From positions 44,326 to 108,325 of the forward strand of contig VTPC01000013.1 of the NCBI GenBank assembly GCA_011009095.1: DNA of 64,000 nt, read 5' to 3'. This document shows positions 47,511 through 59,340 of the stretch, in pieces. The position numbers were made by a program, and so were the translations under genes. This DNA comes from Ignelater luminosus. Lineage: Eukaryota > Arthropoda > Insecta > Coleoptera > Elateridae. Position 1 is the first letter of the stretch; each line of letters opens with the position of its first letter. The notes under the pieces are model-generated. The model was given only the letters and a program-made list of their open reading frames with translations, was not told the DNA's origin and searched no databases.

Positions 47511-49784
47511 TTGAAAAGCTTTCGTGCAAAATCGAATAAATCCAATTTTGGTAAAAAATAAGTTACACAACATTTCTATATAATCTTTGCACCAGCTCTC
47601 CATAGCTGTAGTTATTCTCAAGCTAAAACAAATAAATCCATTATTAGAAGCATGCCAAAGCTGATAGTTTTGAGCAAAAGCGAACAAATGCATTTGTTCA
47701 AGCAAAACCGAATAAATCGGGTAAACCTCTTTTATCTTTTACAGTTTTCCCTTACGGACTAGTCAAGATTTTCTTCACAGATGGTGTGAGAGTTCCATGT
47801 TCTTGTGGGTACAGTTTGCTTGTGAACTAGTCTATTCTAACATTCCTAAAATTATAGATATTCAGACACAGACCCAGATCTAATACGAAACCGTGTTGCA
47901 AAATTAATTCCCAAGAAGTTCTATGAAACGCAGGACAAAATTGAGCAAGGCACTAAGCTTTGCCAGATGATCTCTGTTCTTTAGACAGCAAGATTAAAGA
48001 TCACTTAACATAGTTTACTTTTTAAAATGAGACAACACAGGTGTTAGGGTATGTCAAGGATTTTTTCAACATTTGCTTGAGTTAACAGTTCACATTATCA
48101 GTCATGTGGTAAAAATTATTATCCAAAAAGAGGCACCAAAAGAAAAACGTTATGTCTGCGAAAACTGTTACTAAACGAGAAAAAGTTAAAGAATTTATTG
48201 GACAGCTTAGACGTCAGGAAAGCCATTATAACAAAGCGAAATTCAAAAGTATTCACTTACCTTCTTATTTTAACATATCTAAATTGCACAAGATGTATAT
48301 TGTATAACAATATAGTTGATCCTCAGTGTCGTATTTGATGTTCAGAAAAGTGTTACTAACAAATTTCAATATAGGGTTTTTATCCCCAGCATCAAATTGC
48401 TACAGCCAATGCACAAGACTAAAACGTCTAATGAAAACTAAAAAGGATTCAAATACAAAAAAGGCGCATTTGCTACAATATCGTATTCAAACTAAAAGGG
48501 CAAAGGCTTTTTACCAAATGATGAAGGAAAATCCAGAAGATGCGTTTAGCTTTTGCTTTGACCTACATCAGGTACAGTCACTTTCTCTAACGCCTATTAG
48601 TGAAGCTTTCTGTTCACATCAAATACGTTTATACTCATCCTGTTGCGTTCAGATGGACTCCAAGAATCCTACATCTTATTTGTGGACCGAAGACTTAGCA
48701 TCAAGTGGTTGTACAGAAATTGGATCTGCTTTACTTTCGCACTTGAATGAGTTATCTTTACAAAACAAAAGAGTCATAAGGTTGTTCTGTGATGGATGCG
48801 GAGAACAAAATAAGAATAGCCACACTATCCATGCCTTATTGTACTAGTTGAAATTCGAGTCTCCTAGAAATGTAACTCAAATAAATCTTAGAAAAGGTCC
48901 TAAAAAGAAATCCCACTATCGAATCAAAAGATAGATACTATAAAGTATATTCAGAAGTAGGCGCTATTAAAATATTGGGACAAGACTGACTGATTAAGGA
49001 TATTAAGAAATAACAGACTTTTTATAAAAAAAAGTGGGAGAAATAGCTGACATTAAAAGAATTGTTTTTTTTTTAAATAAAAGATAAAAACAATCTAAAT
49101 AAAGTTACTGTTATCTGCTGCCAGCAGTATCGATTTGAAACCATGACTGAAACACAACAAAATCTGTTTAAGAAAAACAAATCTGAAGAAGGTTTTCAAT
49201 TCAATAATATCGAATTACACCGCTCTATTCCAAACAAGAAAAAGAAAACGGTACGAAAACTTATGGCTCAACAATTTGGACAGAACCAAGCCAAGAAAAT
49301 TTGGATTGGTGCAAAAGAATTTTGTTTACATCTGAGATTCAAAACAATAAAGGCGATGAACAAGAGAATCGTGACAGCGATGGGGAAAGACGCGACTGTT
49401 TGGAAAAGGAAGATGTTCTACACATTTAGTATTTTTGAAATACTAATTTCTACTTTCTTGTATTTTGTTTTTTTTCATATAAACTTTAATAGAAGTTCAG
49501 TTTGGAAAGCTAACTCTAGACTTTTTTCAAGCTTTTCATTCAATTGTAATAAATAAGGTACTTTTCCAGCAAAACCAGATAAATCCATATTATTTCCTGG
49601 CATATCTGCTAAGATACTTTGTACTCTTTAACTAGACATACTACATTTTATTTTAATTACAAAATGCACAACTAGGAGAGAAAAGCTTTTTATTATCTTT
49701 CATTGTTTACCCTGTTCAGCAAAATGCTCTTTTCTAGGAAACTACTAAAAGTGGATTTATTGGGTTTTGCATAAAAGCTTCTGA
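47511..49784 (+). mobile_element. DNA element with DUF7869-like protein and AGCAAAACCGAATAAATCC terminal repeats
   Basis: The left end (TTGAAAAGCTTTCGTGCAAA from 47511) and the inverted right end (TTCAGAAGCTTTTATGCAAA from 49784) match over about 43 bases with roughly nine differences. The internal motif AGCAAAACCGAATAAATCC recurs near 47526, 47624, 47676 and 47702 on the left and 49569 and (inverted) 49752 on the right. Between the ends lies a plus-strand protein relic. Terminal repeats plus a shared multi-copy motif make this look like a cut-and-paste transposon of about 2.27 kb. No clear target duplication was found. Confidence 0.65.
48150..49440 (+). pseudogene. DUF7869-like putative transposase, decayed
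   Basis: In order: VKEFIGQLRRQESHYNKAKF (48188; family form HIxSFPxxESHYxR), then SKLHKMYIVYN, then the open frame at 48326-48847. That frame has SNCYSQCTRLK (cf. DxCxxC), QMMKENPEDAFSFCFDLHQV (cf. VFCFDLQKxL), SYLWTEDLASSGCTEIGSAL (cf. MWxEDxASRGxxEIGSCL) and FCDGCGEQNKNSH (cf. SDSCGGQNRN). A C-terminal block, SIPNKKKKTVRKLMAQQFGQ, lies at 49227. I recall this architecture from many uncharacterised multicopy arthropod proteins. Acidic residues in FDL, TEDL and CDGCGEQN could be a DDE-type active site, but that is inference. The reading changes frame several times. Confidence 0.65.
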
Positions 49785-49789
49785 ATTGT

Positions 49790-52700
49790 TTTTTCCTTAT
49801 TTTACTAGTTTTTAATCCTTAGTAATAAAAAATGTTAGTAAAGCAGTTAACCTCATTAGCAGAAATAGATGATTCAAAGTGTTCATGTTTAGGTCACTTA
49901 AGAAAGTTATTGGAAAGCAAAAACGTGGAAGGGCGTATTTTGTAACTTTCTTAAAGTGTTAATGGGGGATGGAGGCTCATGGTCTTCAATCCTTTATTTG
50001 AATAAATTGTGAAAGCAACTACAGGTTATGTCCCATACGGGACAATTGTGCCAAGCTATGAAGAAGAAGGTGAGCGAAAAAAGAAATTGAGCTTGGATGC
50101 CGCAGGTGGCTAGTTGGAGGACATAAATCGGCCCATATCTGTAATTAGCTCTTCAAGAAGGTTAATAGGAGGGAGAAACCTGAACCATTCTCAAACATGG
50201 AGAATTGCGAACGGTTGCACCTGTTTTTATTACGGAAGGGTTAAAAAGAAGAAGAGCGTTATGCTCAGTGCCCGTCACATATAAGTGTTATACCTAGCTT
50301 TCTCGTTGGTTATCTTTGGGGTGAATCAGTGTTTAAAGGCTTTGTAATGGACTATCAAGTTTTCTAAGCTGCTGCTTTATTGTGCCACTTCTAGCAGATT
50401 TAACATTTTTTTAATTCTAAATGAACGGATGCAACTCAAAATGAAACATTAGACAAACTGGCGCTAAATAAAATTAGACAAAATGGGATTATGCAAAATG
50501 GACAGATCCCGCGTCGGCGTCGTCGGTAAGGATAAATTGTATAAATAGTTAGGCAATTGCTTTAAATTTGAGAAAAGCAAAACATAAAATATTTTTTTTT
50601 TGTCATTCAGAAAATGTTATCCTGTAATCAAGAGCAGTAAGATAATTCATACTTTGTTAGTGGGTTATTTTTGTACGAGATTGTAAAGATGCAGGTGGTC
50701 TGTTTTTGCCGTAACCAAACATTGTTATTCTAACCTACATTAAAGTATTGCTTAATCCAAGCCAGATACTTCATTACCTTAATAAAACTTAGCCACGGGC
50801 AAATTGTAAATGACGCTACAAATACACGTTAAGCTTAGTATGAAAATTAAGAGAAAATTTATTCGACATAGTTACAATTTTCTATTTAAAAATAAAAATT
50901 AACAAAAATAAAAAAATTGTTAATTTTAATTAATCTGTAATAAAACCAAATCCTTCTGGCTTTTGAAAGTGCATAGCAAGAACTCTGAAAATCAATCTGG
51001 CAGAATGAGAGAAATACGTGATCATTAGGGTTTGAAATATATCTAGATTACTCCTTTAATGATTAATATTCATCAACCCTTCATACACCATTCAAGTCAT
51101 TATAGAAATTTAGCTAGAATAAATTTATTACAGGTACACTCTCTGTAATGATCCATTCTAATTCAAGTTAAGCGCTTTGGTAACAAAATAAAATATTTTG
51201 AGTCCTACTGCGATAATCACTACTTAAATTAAAAAATTCAAATCTAATTACAAGACTTTAAAAGATGGTTAGTAGGTACGTGAGAGAAATGGTATGGATT
51301 TTACTACGAGAAGATTAATGAGGGACTCTCTATTATACGCCGCCTACGTATGGAAAGGTCAGAATTAAATGTATTGTAATAATGATGTATTTGCAGTAGA
51401 CGCAATAATATCCAAAGCAGGCCCTGAAATTGAAATATGATTGTAAACCTTTAAGTTGTTCTAAGTACCCGATAATGTTAAGGATATCCTTCTGTTTACA
51501 ATATTTACAGTTTCCGTATTTCCTCTGCCTCAATGTTTAAAACATGTTGAGTTCATGTTTTATATCAAAATTTCGTTGTCTCGTTAAGTTGTATGTGTTG
51601 TGTGTAAAACCAATTTCCTTGGAGTCAAGTTAAAAAAACATAAATACAATTTATTATTTATTTATAATGAATGGTTGTATTAGGGTTTATTGAGAATAGA
51701 TTGAGAAATAAAAAATATTAAAATATAAAAATGCTTTTACAAAGGTTGGACAAAAAAAGTAATTTCGAGATCAAACAAAAATATTACTCATGATAAACAA
51801 ATAATTCAATATTTCATACATCCATTTATAACAAAAAAAAGGAAAATGGAGATGTTTTTAATGTTTTAACGTTCTTCCATTTGAAGCAATATCAATATCA
51901 CCGGTTCAAATATATATATATAGTAGTATTTCATTTTCCGACGAAAACTGCCTGCAGAGGATAAGGTTAATAAAACAACGAACCAAGTAAAGCGCTTTGT
52001 CACACCAACTTCATACTTTTGTTTACAACCTTATTTGATTTTCACTTCAAATTGCGTTTTGTTGTCTCTAAATCGAACGTGCTCCGGAAAGTAAAAAGTA
52101 TACCTTTTTCTTACGTTCTTTCTGTTTTTTTATTGTTAGTGTGTGTGAAAATAAAATGAATTCTGAATAGACTGAATGTAATAAATTAAGAAGTTGTATT
52201 TTTTATTTCTTTCAGATTTTTTTTCTTTTGATATGAAACGAAATGATATTATAGACTCCACAAAAAAAGAGGACGTTTAAAACAAATTTCCATGTAGGTA
52301 TTTTCTTTTATATTGAAATATATTTAGGTATCACGAACAGAAAACGCGTTTTCAAGTTCAAAGGAAGTATTTTGTAAATCGATTTTATATAACCAAAAAT
52401 TTCAGGTTAGAGAGATTTAAACTGTGACACGTTCAGTTTAATTTTGTTATAAAACCAATTTCGTTTCATCGAATTCAACCTCTTAATACTATCACAACTT
52501 CTTCACATTAAGCTTTTGACCTCTGTGTAAGCGCTTTTTGACATTACCCCATGCATAAAAGGAAAGCGTACGGATTTCCTCGCTCTTCAAACCTTTAGAT
52601 TTTAGATCTGTTTCGCGAACAACCCTAACGGAGAATTTAATTAAAATTTAACCTGAATTAAAATTCGGTTGTGTTGTATATTTATCTGTAATAAGAAGGA

Positions 52701-55700
52701 TGGAAGCAAACAATTCCTGAAGTTCGATGTTTATGCAAATTTTTTAAGGAGGACTCTTCATTCGGGAATTTAATTTAATGTTTGAAATCGATTTTGCCGT
52801 CAATTAAAAATTGCCGACATTTATTTTCCCATCACTGTCGTGCCTAGAGGTGTTTCAGGTCTTATCCTCTTGTTCCTGTTTAGCATTTAAATATATATAA
52901 TGGGGCTTAAAACAAATTATAATCATAAAATTACAACTGTAACCGGCATTAAACCAAAATGACTCCAATAGAAGTCACAAACAGACAAATATTAATTAGT
53001 ATCTACGTGCTAACACCACCTTCGAATATAAAACAAGTTAATAAAATTGTTTTGGTATACTCGTTAGTTTTGTATATCACATTTAACATGCTAAGAATAG
53101 ATACAAACAAACCGTTGGAAACCGCAGTTTAATATTTAAAGCGATAATATTTCTAATAATGCTGTTAATAAAATTCTGACAGACAGTATACACCTAAGAA
53201 TTATTACCAAAACTGTACAAATGTTCTTGTAACATGAATATACATAAAATTTCCTAAAAATATTTTTAAATTGTAGCAATTCTCATTTTTTAATTAAAGA
53301 AGTAGTGCTTTGACATATTCTATGATCTCAGTTTCACTGAACTATTGATTACTTACAATAATTTACAACTTTTGAAAATCCTGATTGATTTGCGCTTTTC
53401 TCAGTGCTTTTGATGAAATATTCTGTTGAATTACATCTATATGCTGTAACGTAACTTTGCATTACAAGATAATGAATTCTAGTTAACTAAGACGCTTTGG
53501 TCTTAGGCCGGATAAACTCAGTGGGTAGCCTTGAGCAAGAATAAAGAGATTTTACATACAATAAAACACATAAAAAAATAGTTAACAAACAATTTCAATC
53601 AATAATAGGGCGCTAATATTTTTATCAAAAAAACTCAAAAGTTCAAATGTGTAAGTTAAGATACAAGGTCATATAAGTGCAAGATGAAGATTGAGCTAAT
53701 AATAACATAACAAATAATTCTAATATATAAAATTTAATAAATTGAAGTATTAAATAATATCATAAAAATTTAAAGATCTTGTCAATCACAAACACTCTTA
53801 TAATCTAAGACAAAAGCAAAATGCGAAAATTTAGAAAAATTATAATCATATAAAATAATATGAAAAGATTCGAAAATTTACCCAAAAAATATAAAATGGA
53901 AAAACATTATTTTATCATAATAAAATTAATAACCTGACAACTAATAAATTATTTAATAATAATAGGAATGAATCCAAGCAAAGAAAATGGTTAAGTTTGA
54001 CCATAAGCAACAAACACAACCAGAATCTGGAACTGAGAAGTAAAAGAAACTTACCACGACCTCCCCGCTGTTATGCAGATCTGCAGGCTGAAGTGAAACC
54101 AGCTGTAACAAGCCTAGTTTACGGAGCACACTTCTAAATTTGCGTTACAAGTTGAATTAAATAATTATCAACATCAGAAGTTATAAGAAAACAACAAAAA
54201 AATAATTAACAATCGGCAATACAAATAATTCCAAATTTATGTGATTGTGATCGATAAAGAAATTTAGAATCCCTAACCTAATAGATCTTCAGGCTTCCAC
54301 GGACCGTTTTCTGTACGACTCTTCCATATGAATTAGACCTCATAGACAAGGCAACTGTTGCGAGGTTGTTTCGCTCACAAAAGAAATTTCACCCCTCACA
54401 ACAAATACAAAGACCCGACACTCGACAGGTTCACCGAAAAAGAATAGTCTGCTCCCTTGTAGGAAAGACCCACCACCAACAACCCACTCGACAAGTCACT
54501 CATCCAATAAAAAATTTAAAACACTTATTAAATAATAAAAAAGGAAATCTCCGTTAGAATTTAATCCACGTACCAGCAAAAAAAAATAGGAAGATGATGG
54601 TAACTAACAGCAACCACAAGACCTGGTCAGCTAGTTATTCCGCACGCAATGATGCAAAAAACTTCATTTATAAAAAATTACTAAGAAATCTTAATTAAAA
54701 ACTATAAATCTTACTAAGATGACAGAACACTAGCCAAATGCTAACGAGATCAAAAGATTAAACCCAAATAATACACAAATATCAACAAACTGCTGTACGA
54801 TTTCCAAAATCTTACTTTAAGAAAATAAATTTGACGTTGAAAACAATAAACACCGAAAAAATCGTTAATACAATTGATTTTAAAATTTAGGAAGCTATCG
54901 AAAAAGGATAACTAACCTATCAGCGTGAACTCACAACAAGTGCGAGACACCCCTCCTCGACAAGAGAAGACTACAAAAAAATACAAGATCACACCGAAAG
55001 TATCGATTAAATACCACATATGTAACGGAAACAAAAAATGAACGTTACAAAGCAGTTTATTGTAAAACAGATAATTTATATCATTAGTATGCATGGGTTT
55101 TTAAGGTTGTCTGACCCTATTCATATGACTGATTTTAAAAACAGTTAAGAGGCTGGATAGGGTTGTGAAATACAAATTTGTAAGTCACAAAGTTATTATT
55201 AGTTTCTAACAAAAAAATTATTTACACAAACATAGTGGCTAGTGATCTCTAATTCTTCTTAACTTTGTTGTGATACCTTCGATCATGGCTTAGACAACTT
55301 CTTTTACAATCTACGGAAGTGTAACTAATTCTTCTTCCAAGCCCTTCTTATACAGCTTACCAACAGCCAGTTACCAGGAATTCTCAATGGATCAATATTT
55401 TTGAAAACGTTGTCAAAAATGAGCCACATGTTCAATAACTCCTCTTATATTTAAGAGCAGAAGTGCTCAAAAGATATGCAAAATCAATCTGAAGAATTAT
55501 TATATTTTCCTGTCGGTTGTTTCCCACTGCAGAACTACAAGATGGCCATTGGCCAACCTCTTGTAAATATCGCGAAAGTAATAAAAAACTAAGTCGAAGA
55601 TATCTATGAATTCTGAATTTCTTGTCCCTGATAGTTTCATATTAATAAAAAAGTAAAACAAAATGTTAGAATTATACAAGTGACATTTAAATTTCTTTTT

Positions 55701-55900
55701 TGACAACTTTCCTTTTGCATGACTAAATTTTGTTTTGAATAAATGTATAAAATATCACCCTGGTCTAATTCTGAAGGTATGTTTTTCTCCCGCTACGTTT
55801 AATTATTTAATTAATTTTTAAAATAACAAAGATCTATCGAAGAGCATAATAGAAAACAAAAAATAGAGCACGAGAAGATAGTAATAAAATAAGCTTAAGC
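49790..55900. other. unassigned DNA, several kilobases without recognised genes
   Basis: No coding match was found. A stray relative of the 30 kb tandem repeat lies at about 50105-50180 (GGTGGCTAGTTGGAGG, then GGCCCATATCTGTAATTAG, then CTTCAAGAAGGTTAATAGG). 51908-51922 is a short TA microsatellite. The stretch at 54360-54560 has an open, Arg/Gln/Pro-rich frame with no known domain. 52500-52870 is less repetitive and could be non-coding host sequence. Confidence 0.4.
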
Positions 55901-55904
55901 AAAT

Positions 55905-57412
55905 GAAGATGGTGCAATTAGAAACCTAATTAAAATTAGATAATTCGTCAAATTAAAAATGCTGGCATTACAAGAAAGAAATATGAATAGGCAAGAAATT
56001 ATTCAGTACAGACGGTTATACCTTTTTCAATAGCGGAGAAACAAACTCATTGTTTTGAAGTTGCATTTATAGTAATTAAAGAGGTAATAAAGTTATATTC
56101 TTATCAATTTGAAGCCAGTGTCTGATAGAATATACAAATTAAAAGTGAGAGAAAACATCCCAAACTTACATGCGCCGATGGCAGAGACTGATTCTGAAAT
56201 AGACACAAATTTTACAAAGAAGTAAGAAACGTTATGGAAAAGTCACTTAAGTATATCAAAATGATAGTAGACGATTTAACTATGTAAAACTAGAAAAAAT
56301 ACATAAAAAGATTATTGAAAAAACAAACAGCATACACCTTGAATGTAATGAGAATGAAAAGAAATTAATTTAATTAATGAGAGTAAGGACTATCAACTTT
56401 ATAGTATGAACACACAAAGGATATCCTATAACTTTGACCACATGAGTATCCATGAAGCAGCATGGATATCTACAGATGGACTGCCTCGAAATTAAACAGA
56501 TCATAGTTATTGTGGTAGAAGCTTGACATTTCAAGACAATAAAAGTTGTATAGAGTTATAGAGGGATAGAAACAAATTTTGACTGTTTATTAGTTTTAGC
56601 CGAAATGCAGCAATTGATGCATGCCGCCAAAAAATGATCACCCAGAAACCAGTAGAAGAAAGTATAACAAGATATAAAGAGGAAAACAAATTTTAGACAA
56701 AACCATAGAATTAGGTATACAAACAGAAGATGTTCAAGAGGGGTGGTTTAATTGTCAGGGCATCCTAACTGAAGTAATTTACAAATGGTGCGAAGAACTG
56801 CAAAAGAAAAAAAACAGACTGGTTCGATAAAGAATATGAGGACGTATTAAAAGATACAAATGGAGCAAGAATGGAAGTGATTACTAATAAGAATAAATAC
56901 CTTAGAAAGCAAAAACGAATATACGTGACAAAAGAAGCAAGACAAGTGTGTCGAAGAAAGAACATAACATGGAGAAGACTGAAAAAGCATTTGTAAGCAG
57001 AAAAATGAAAACCTTTATGGGGTTACACAATACTATAGAAATAAAAATGAAAAATTGGTAGAGTCCAGAACAGGAAAGCTAACCAGATGAACATAATATT
57101 TTGAAGAGTTACGAAAAAGAAGTGACAGGGATGAAATCGAAAGAAAGAGAAAATCAGCAAAATAATATTCACAAGGCTAAACAAATGCTTTAGTCAAAGA
57201 ACCATCTCGAGAAGAAATAATGAATATGCAGGCCAGAATGGAATTCTCGCAGAAGTATTAAAAAAGGGTGGTTTGAACATTCAGAACAGAATATACCCGA
57301 TTCTGAGAACATGGTTGTATTATGTTCAAGATCTAAAAGGGCGAGAAAACGATTTGTAGCAACTATAGACCTATAGAGAACAATACAAAACACCAAAAGA
57401 AAATAATAAGCT
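55905..57412 (+). pseudogene. RTE-type LINE, endonuclease and start of reverse transcriptase
   Basis: Plus-strand frames give EDGAIRNLIKIR (55905), KMLALQERNMNRQEIIQYRR (55957; cf. DILALQExR of APE endonucleases), FNSGE (56030), KLKVRENIPNLHAPMAETDS (56142; cf. INxHAPT), an HGYLQMDCLEIKQIIVIVV block (56460; cf. the NQIDHIxID region), then GILAEVLKKGGLNIQNRIYP (57240; cf. DGIxAELLKxGG) and CSNYRPIE (57358). Order and spacing fit an RTE-clade LINE. There are multiple stops and frame changes. The RT reading breaks off near 57412, where a foreign segment begins. Confidence 0.75.
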
Positions 57413-58440
57413 TGTAACAAGAAAAACCTGAAAAGGAGACCTAATTCCTGTATAAGCCAGAAATCGGGAGGTGTTCAATTCCGTAGCTCCAAGCCAAAGA
57501 TGGGTGTGGTTCAAACAAAGGGAATAACCCCAATAATTGTGTTCTTACCTGAACCTAAAGCTTAAATTTTAACTAAAAAACCTAAAAGAAATATCTAAAT
57601 GGCGCCAAGAAACTGTAAAACTGAACGGTATAATCTGTCGACCTGTCCCCACATCGACAACACCCTGTATATAGCGTTCCACTCCGTAAAAACCCTGTAT
57701 ATAAAATATTAAACGACGAGAAGACGTGATCACATCCACAACAAATTCTAAAAGCGCTGTCATTTCCATATAACACAAAACTTTAATTTAAAACAGGAGA
57801 GAGTACCTTTCACATCAGACGAGGACAAAATGAATCGATCCAACAAACACTGATAACTAAATTCTCCGTAGTAACGAGAGATCTCTACAAATCTCGACGG
57901 TACAAAACAGGTGATTAAAGAAATACACCACAATAATGGAATCGGTACAAAATTCACTATTAACAGAGCACAATCCTCAACATTTGAGTTATGGCAGCTA
58001 TACGGCGAAATAAATAATTGGAGAAATACTCTCTGCACACGTGAATTCACAAAACATGATCCGACTAGACGTCGATACATTCCTTCAAAACCAGCTTTTG
58101 AGGGAAGACGGTACAAGTAATTAATAAAGAAAACTTCAAAATAGAACTCGCGGCAAATTCAAATTCAAATTCGATTCTCCCGAGGGACGCTAAAATTTTT
58201 AACACATGAAATGGTTCAAAGTAATGAAGAAGCCGGATATACACTGCATTATGAAACAGTGTACACGACGATATTTGGATAATGGAAAGATTTCAGACTT
58301 CCCTTTCCTAATATAAATCGTCCTTTCATCCAGACACAATCTGAACACAGCAGAAATTCATTCTCATAAACAAGGCCCAAATGTAAACGTAAATTTCTCG
58401 AATCTATAACGACATAAAAATACACTAAAGATCCGTGGAC
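57413..58440. mobile_element. ~1 kb foreign segment inside the LINE (class unclear, LTR-like candidate)
   Basis: This segment separates the LINE's NYRPI block from its YADD-like block and has no LINE homology. It is less AT-rich and includes GGCGCCAAGAAACTG. It also has a doubled CACCCTGTATATAG, ACCCTGTATATA motif at 57660-57700, echoing the arms of the 3.9-9.9 kb palindrome, and a TTCAAATTCAAATTCAAATT triplet near 58157. Ends and target duplication could not be fixed. The minus-strand open frames here (57569-57778, 57760-58116) have no recognised domain. Confidence 0.4.
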
Positions 58441-58449
58441 GATTTCAAA

Positions 58450-59340
58450 CTAGTAATCTGAAACTCGACAAATCTTGAACAAAATATCTTTTAACGATGT
58501 AAATAATTTAACCAACGTCTCAAGATAAAGTAAAATAATGAATTTGTACGGAATGCAAATTCTCAAACAAGATTTAAAGCAGAGTCTGAATATGTACGCA
58601 ATGTTATAAAATAACATGACAAACCATAATAATAATAATAATAAGCCTAAAGTACAAAGTATAACTAACACCGACGATATAGCAAAAATGGTTAGAAAAA
58701 GAAGAGTATTAGAGAAAACATTTAAAGATTTAGAAATAGTTCCAAGGAAGAACAGATTAATACTAAATAAGAAGAAACCGAAATATAAGTAAATGAAAGT
58801 AGTAACAAGGGGAGGAGCAAAAATATAATTGTAAGACAAAATGACAGAAAATATAGCTTTACAAGAGTAACACTAACAGATACCTGCTGAGAAGGTACAG
58901 TGGAGGGGCCCTCACAAAAATGCTGTATTCAAAACCTATCAAGAGCAACGAACTTAAGAATATACATATATCATACAATAGCTACAATCAATGGTATTGT
59001 ATGGATGCAAAGCTTAGGTACCTACCAAACACAAAGAAGCCAGATTAGAAATATGGAAAAAGAAGATTTTGTGCAAGGTACCTGGAGGACTAAAGGTAGG
59101 AGTAGGATGAGAAATTAAACAAACCAGGAAGTGATCTCACAAGTAAGCAGGGCACAAAGATTAAAATATTTAGGACACAACACGAACTACTGACTATGAA
59201 AATGTTAAGGAAATACAAAGTGGGGAAAAAAGAAAAGCCAAGAAAATACAGGGTAGAAACATAGAAGAAAATAGTAGAGCTAATTTACATATCACTATTG
59301 AATGACAGTGCGATGGTCTTTAAACAAAAATTAACGACTG
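58450..59340 (+). pseudogene. RTE-type LINE, downstream reverse transcriptase and C-terminus
   Basis: The plus-strand reading ITNTDDIAKMVRKRRVLEKT, FKDLEIVPRKNRLILNKKKP, KYK at 58658-58790 is the RT active-site region (usual form YADDIALIGRSKRALEEAF, LENVARKxGLIINExKTKYM); the YADD box reads NTDD. The C-terminal domain follows (58990-59190): IVWMQSLGTYQTQRSQIRNM, EKEDFVQG, then after a stop RLKYLGHNTN (cf. RLRWLGHxxRM). It is collinear with the upstream part at 55.9-57.4 kb, so both belong to one insertion. A short (ATA)n run at 58626-58644 has expanded just before the active-site block. The 3' end is set near 59340 by loss of similarity. Confidence 0.75.
58626..58644 (+). repeat. (ATA)n microsatellite
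   Basis: Six ATA units just upstream of the RT active-site block of the RTE-type LINE. Confidence 0.85.

Noticed and set aside
54366-54557. Arg/Gln/Pro-rich open frame as a nucleocapsid-like protein
   Set aside because: No zinc knuckle or other motif and no neighbouring element parts.
57569-58116. Minus-strand open frames as a gene within the LINE
   Set aside because: Overlapping frames without a domain, located in the non-LINE insertion; likely by-products of composition.
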